Origin: Halostreptopolyspora alba
GTDB lineage: Bacteria; Actinomycetota; Actinomycetes; Streptosporangiales; Streptosporangiaceae
Assembly: GCA_003725585.1 (NCBI GenBank)
Contig: RJMB01000005.1
Location: forward strand, 1 to 64,000
Length of the DNA stretch: 64,000 bases
Reading direction: 5' to 3'
Shown here: one piece after another, positions 62,982 to 64,000 of the stretch
How positions within the stretch are numbered: the first letter of the stretch is position 1
Layout: every line of letters starts with the position of its first letter
Position numbers and translations under genes: made by a program
Notes under the pieces: model-generated
Told to the model about the DNA's origin: nothing
The model's input: the letters and a program-made list of their open reading frames with translations, nothing else
The model's database searches: none

Positions 62982-64000
62982 TCACACGGTGGCCACGGGG
63001 GTCACCGGGGAGCCCGTGGCGCGGGGCAGATTGAGCGGCGGCGCCGTGAGCAGGAAGCGCGACCGGCCGTGGTGGCGCAGGTGGTGGGCCAGCGGGGTGA
63101 GTCGCCACAGCTCGCCCAGCGGCATCCCCAGCGTGAACAGGCAGTGCCGGTGCAGCGGCAGGAATGGGGCGGGGCCGTCGCTGGGCCGGGCGGGGACCGA
63201 CTCGACCGCGTAGTTGTCGGCCACGATGGCGGCGAGACCGGAGTCGGTGATCCACCGCAGCAGCGCCTCGTCGCGGCCGTCGAGTCCGGCACCGCGCTGG
63301 CGTAGCTCCTCGGCGTCGAGGTCCTCGCCCCGCTCCAGGAGGTGTTCGGCGAAGCCGGTGTGTAGGCAGAGCACGTCACCGGGTTCGACCTCGGCTCCGT
63401 CGGCCGCCATCACCTCCCGCAACGTGTCGAGCCCGACCGGCTGGCGCTCGTCGCCGAGGTGGGCCCGCAGGTCGACGAGCACGCCGCGTCCCTGTAGCCC
63501 GGTGCGCGCCATCGAGTCGACGCCCAGCGGTCCGCCCGTGGACGTGGACGCTCCCGGCAGGCTGTCGAAGCCGGCGCCGCTGGTGTCCGTGGGGCCCACG
63601 ACATCGGTGCCGGCGCGGTAGCCGCCGTAGTAGACGACCTCGTCCTCCCCGTCGCCGTCGGCGTCGAAGCGCGCGCCCGCGTGGGCGAGCGAGTCCCAGT
63701 GCGTGGAGTACTGCGTGTGCAGGACGACCAGGTCGTCGCACATCACGTCGGTGGTATCCGGGTCGATCCGACGCATGTCGCAGTTGAAGTTCACCAGCTC
63801 GCCGCGCAGGGTCGGACGCACCACGGGGGGCATGCGGTTCGGGTTGAGCACCGGGCGGTACGGGCAGTCGAGGGGGAGGCTCAGCGAGAACGTCCTCCCC
63901 TCGCGGATCTCGGCGGCTCCCTGGCGCACCTTCTCGGGGGTGAGGAGGTTCAGCCGCCCCACGGTGGCGCCCTGGTCGTCCTCGCCGAAGTCACCCCACG
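62982..64000 (-). CDS. Cyclase-family (kynurenine formamidase/isatin hydrolase-like) metal hydrolase, 5' end off window
   Basis: At least 338 residues are visible, and the frame stays open to the right edge. The codons upstream of GTG 63962 (WGDFGEDDQGAT before RLNLLTPEKV) match the usual family N-terminus, so the start lies outside the window. The metal motif reads STHWDSLAHAGA, close to HxGTHxDxxxH. Other landmarks are LVDLRAHLGDERQPVG, LCLHTGFAEHLL and LHRHCLFTLGMPLGEL. The enzyme hydrolyses amides or lactones such as isatin or formylkynurenine. It is the first visible gene of the SDR-YciI-isomerase operon. Confidence 0.85.
   Translation of the reverse strand, partial: WGDFGEDDQGATVGRLNLLTPEKVRQGAAEIREGRTFSLSLPLDCPYRPVLNPNRMPPVVRPTLRGELVNFNCDMRRIDPDTTDVMCDDLVVLHTQYSTHWDSLAHAGARFDADGDGEDEVVYYGGYRAGTDVVGPTDTSGAGFDSLPGASTSTGGPLGVDSMARTGLQGRGVLVDLRAHLGDERQPVGLDTLREVMAADGAEVEPGDVLCLHTGFAEHLLERGEDLDAEELRQRGAGLDGRDEALLRWITDSGLAAIVADNYAVESVPARPSDGPAPFLPLHRHCLFTLGMPLGELWRLTPLAHHLRHHGRSRFLLTAPPLNLPRATGSPVTPVATV

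Overview
The window is GC-rich actinobacterial chromosome, with frequent GTG and TTG starts, many 4-bp ATGA/GTGA gene overlaps, a DUF1707 protein, an F420-dependent LLM enzyme and a SAV2177-type methyltransferase. These features, and the style of the dispersed repeats, suggest a Nocardiopsaceae-like genus (Nocardiopsis or Streptomonospora relatives). That placement is inference, not proof. No rRNA, tRNA, CRISPR array, transposase or prophage gene was seen.

Layout. 0-8 kb: a partial gene; a Tat-exported PhoD phosphatase coupled to a fibronectin/rhamnogalacturonan-lyase-like protein; two bacterial PH-domain membrane proteins divergent from an SPFH protein and a small RHH protein; a Nudix hydrolase; a candidate parS site. 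7.4-12 kb: a pdhABC-type 2-oxoacid dehydrogenase operon below a GntR/FCD regulator, with a promoter/palindrome between them. 12-24.5 kb: PAP2 phosphatase, F420 enzyme, GNAT, Dps, DUF4956 plus VTC polyphosphate polymerase, a four-copy tandem repeat, a two-component system with a divergent secreted protein, a broken VOC gene, CsaA, phospholipase D, DUF3224 and an AraC regulator. 24.5-35.9 kb: dnaE, CPBP protease, a duplicated Imm49-like protein, a GMC oxidoreductase, an acyl-CoA ligase and a membrane protein.

36-50 kb holds two catabolic regulons. The first is a GntR regulator, a divergent DUF1932 dehydrogenase and a tightly overlapping operon (DUF6282 hydrolase, GalB-like PIG-L protein, GalC/LigK-like aldolase, ABC importer), tied together by a near-identical 22-bp operator. 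The second is an IclR regulator, a GntP permease, a U32-like protein, an IlvD/Edd dehydratase and an FAH-family protein, tied together by four copies of a GTTC-N-ATATWT-N-GAAC palindrome. The enzyme pair suggests a Weimberg-type route from a sugar acid to 2-oxoglutarate semialdehyde.

50-64 kb is accessory: a flavin reductase, TetR/VOC and CGNR/hydrolase divergent pairs, DUF1707, TetR-MFS-SDR, a compact type III polyketide synthase locus (O-methyltransferase, SnoaL-like, type III PKS), a SAV2177 methyltransferase, and a minus-strand ring-catabolism-like operon (cyclase, SDR, YciI, muconolactone-isomerase-like) that runs off the right edge.
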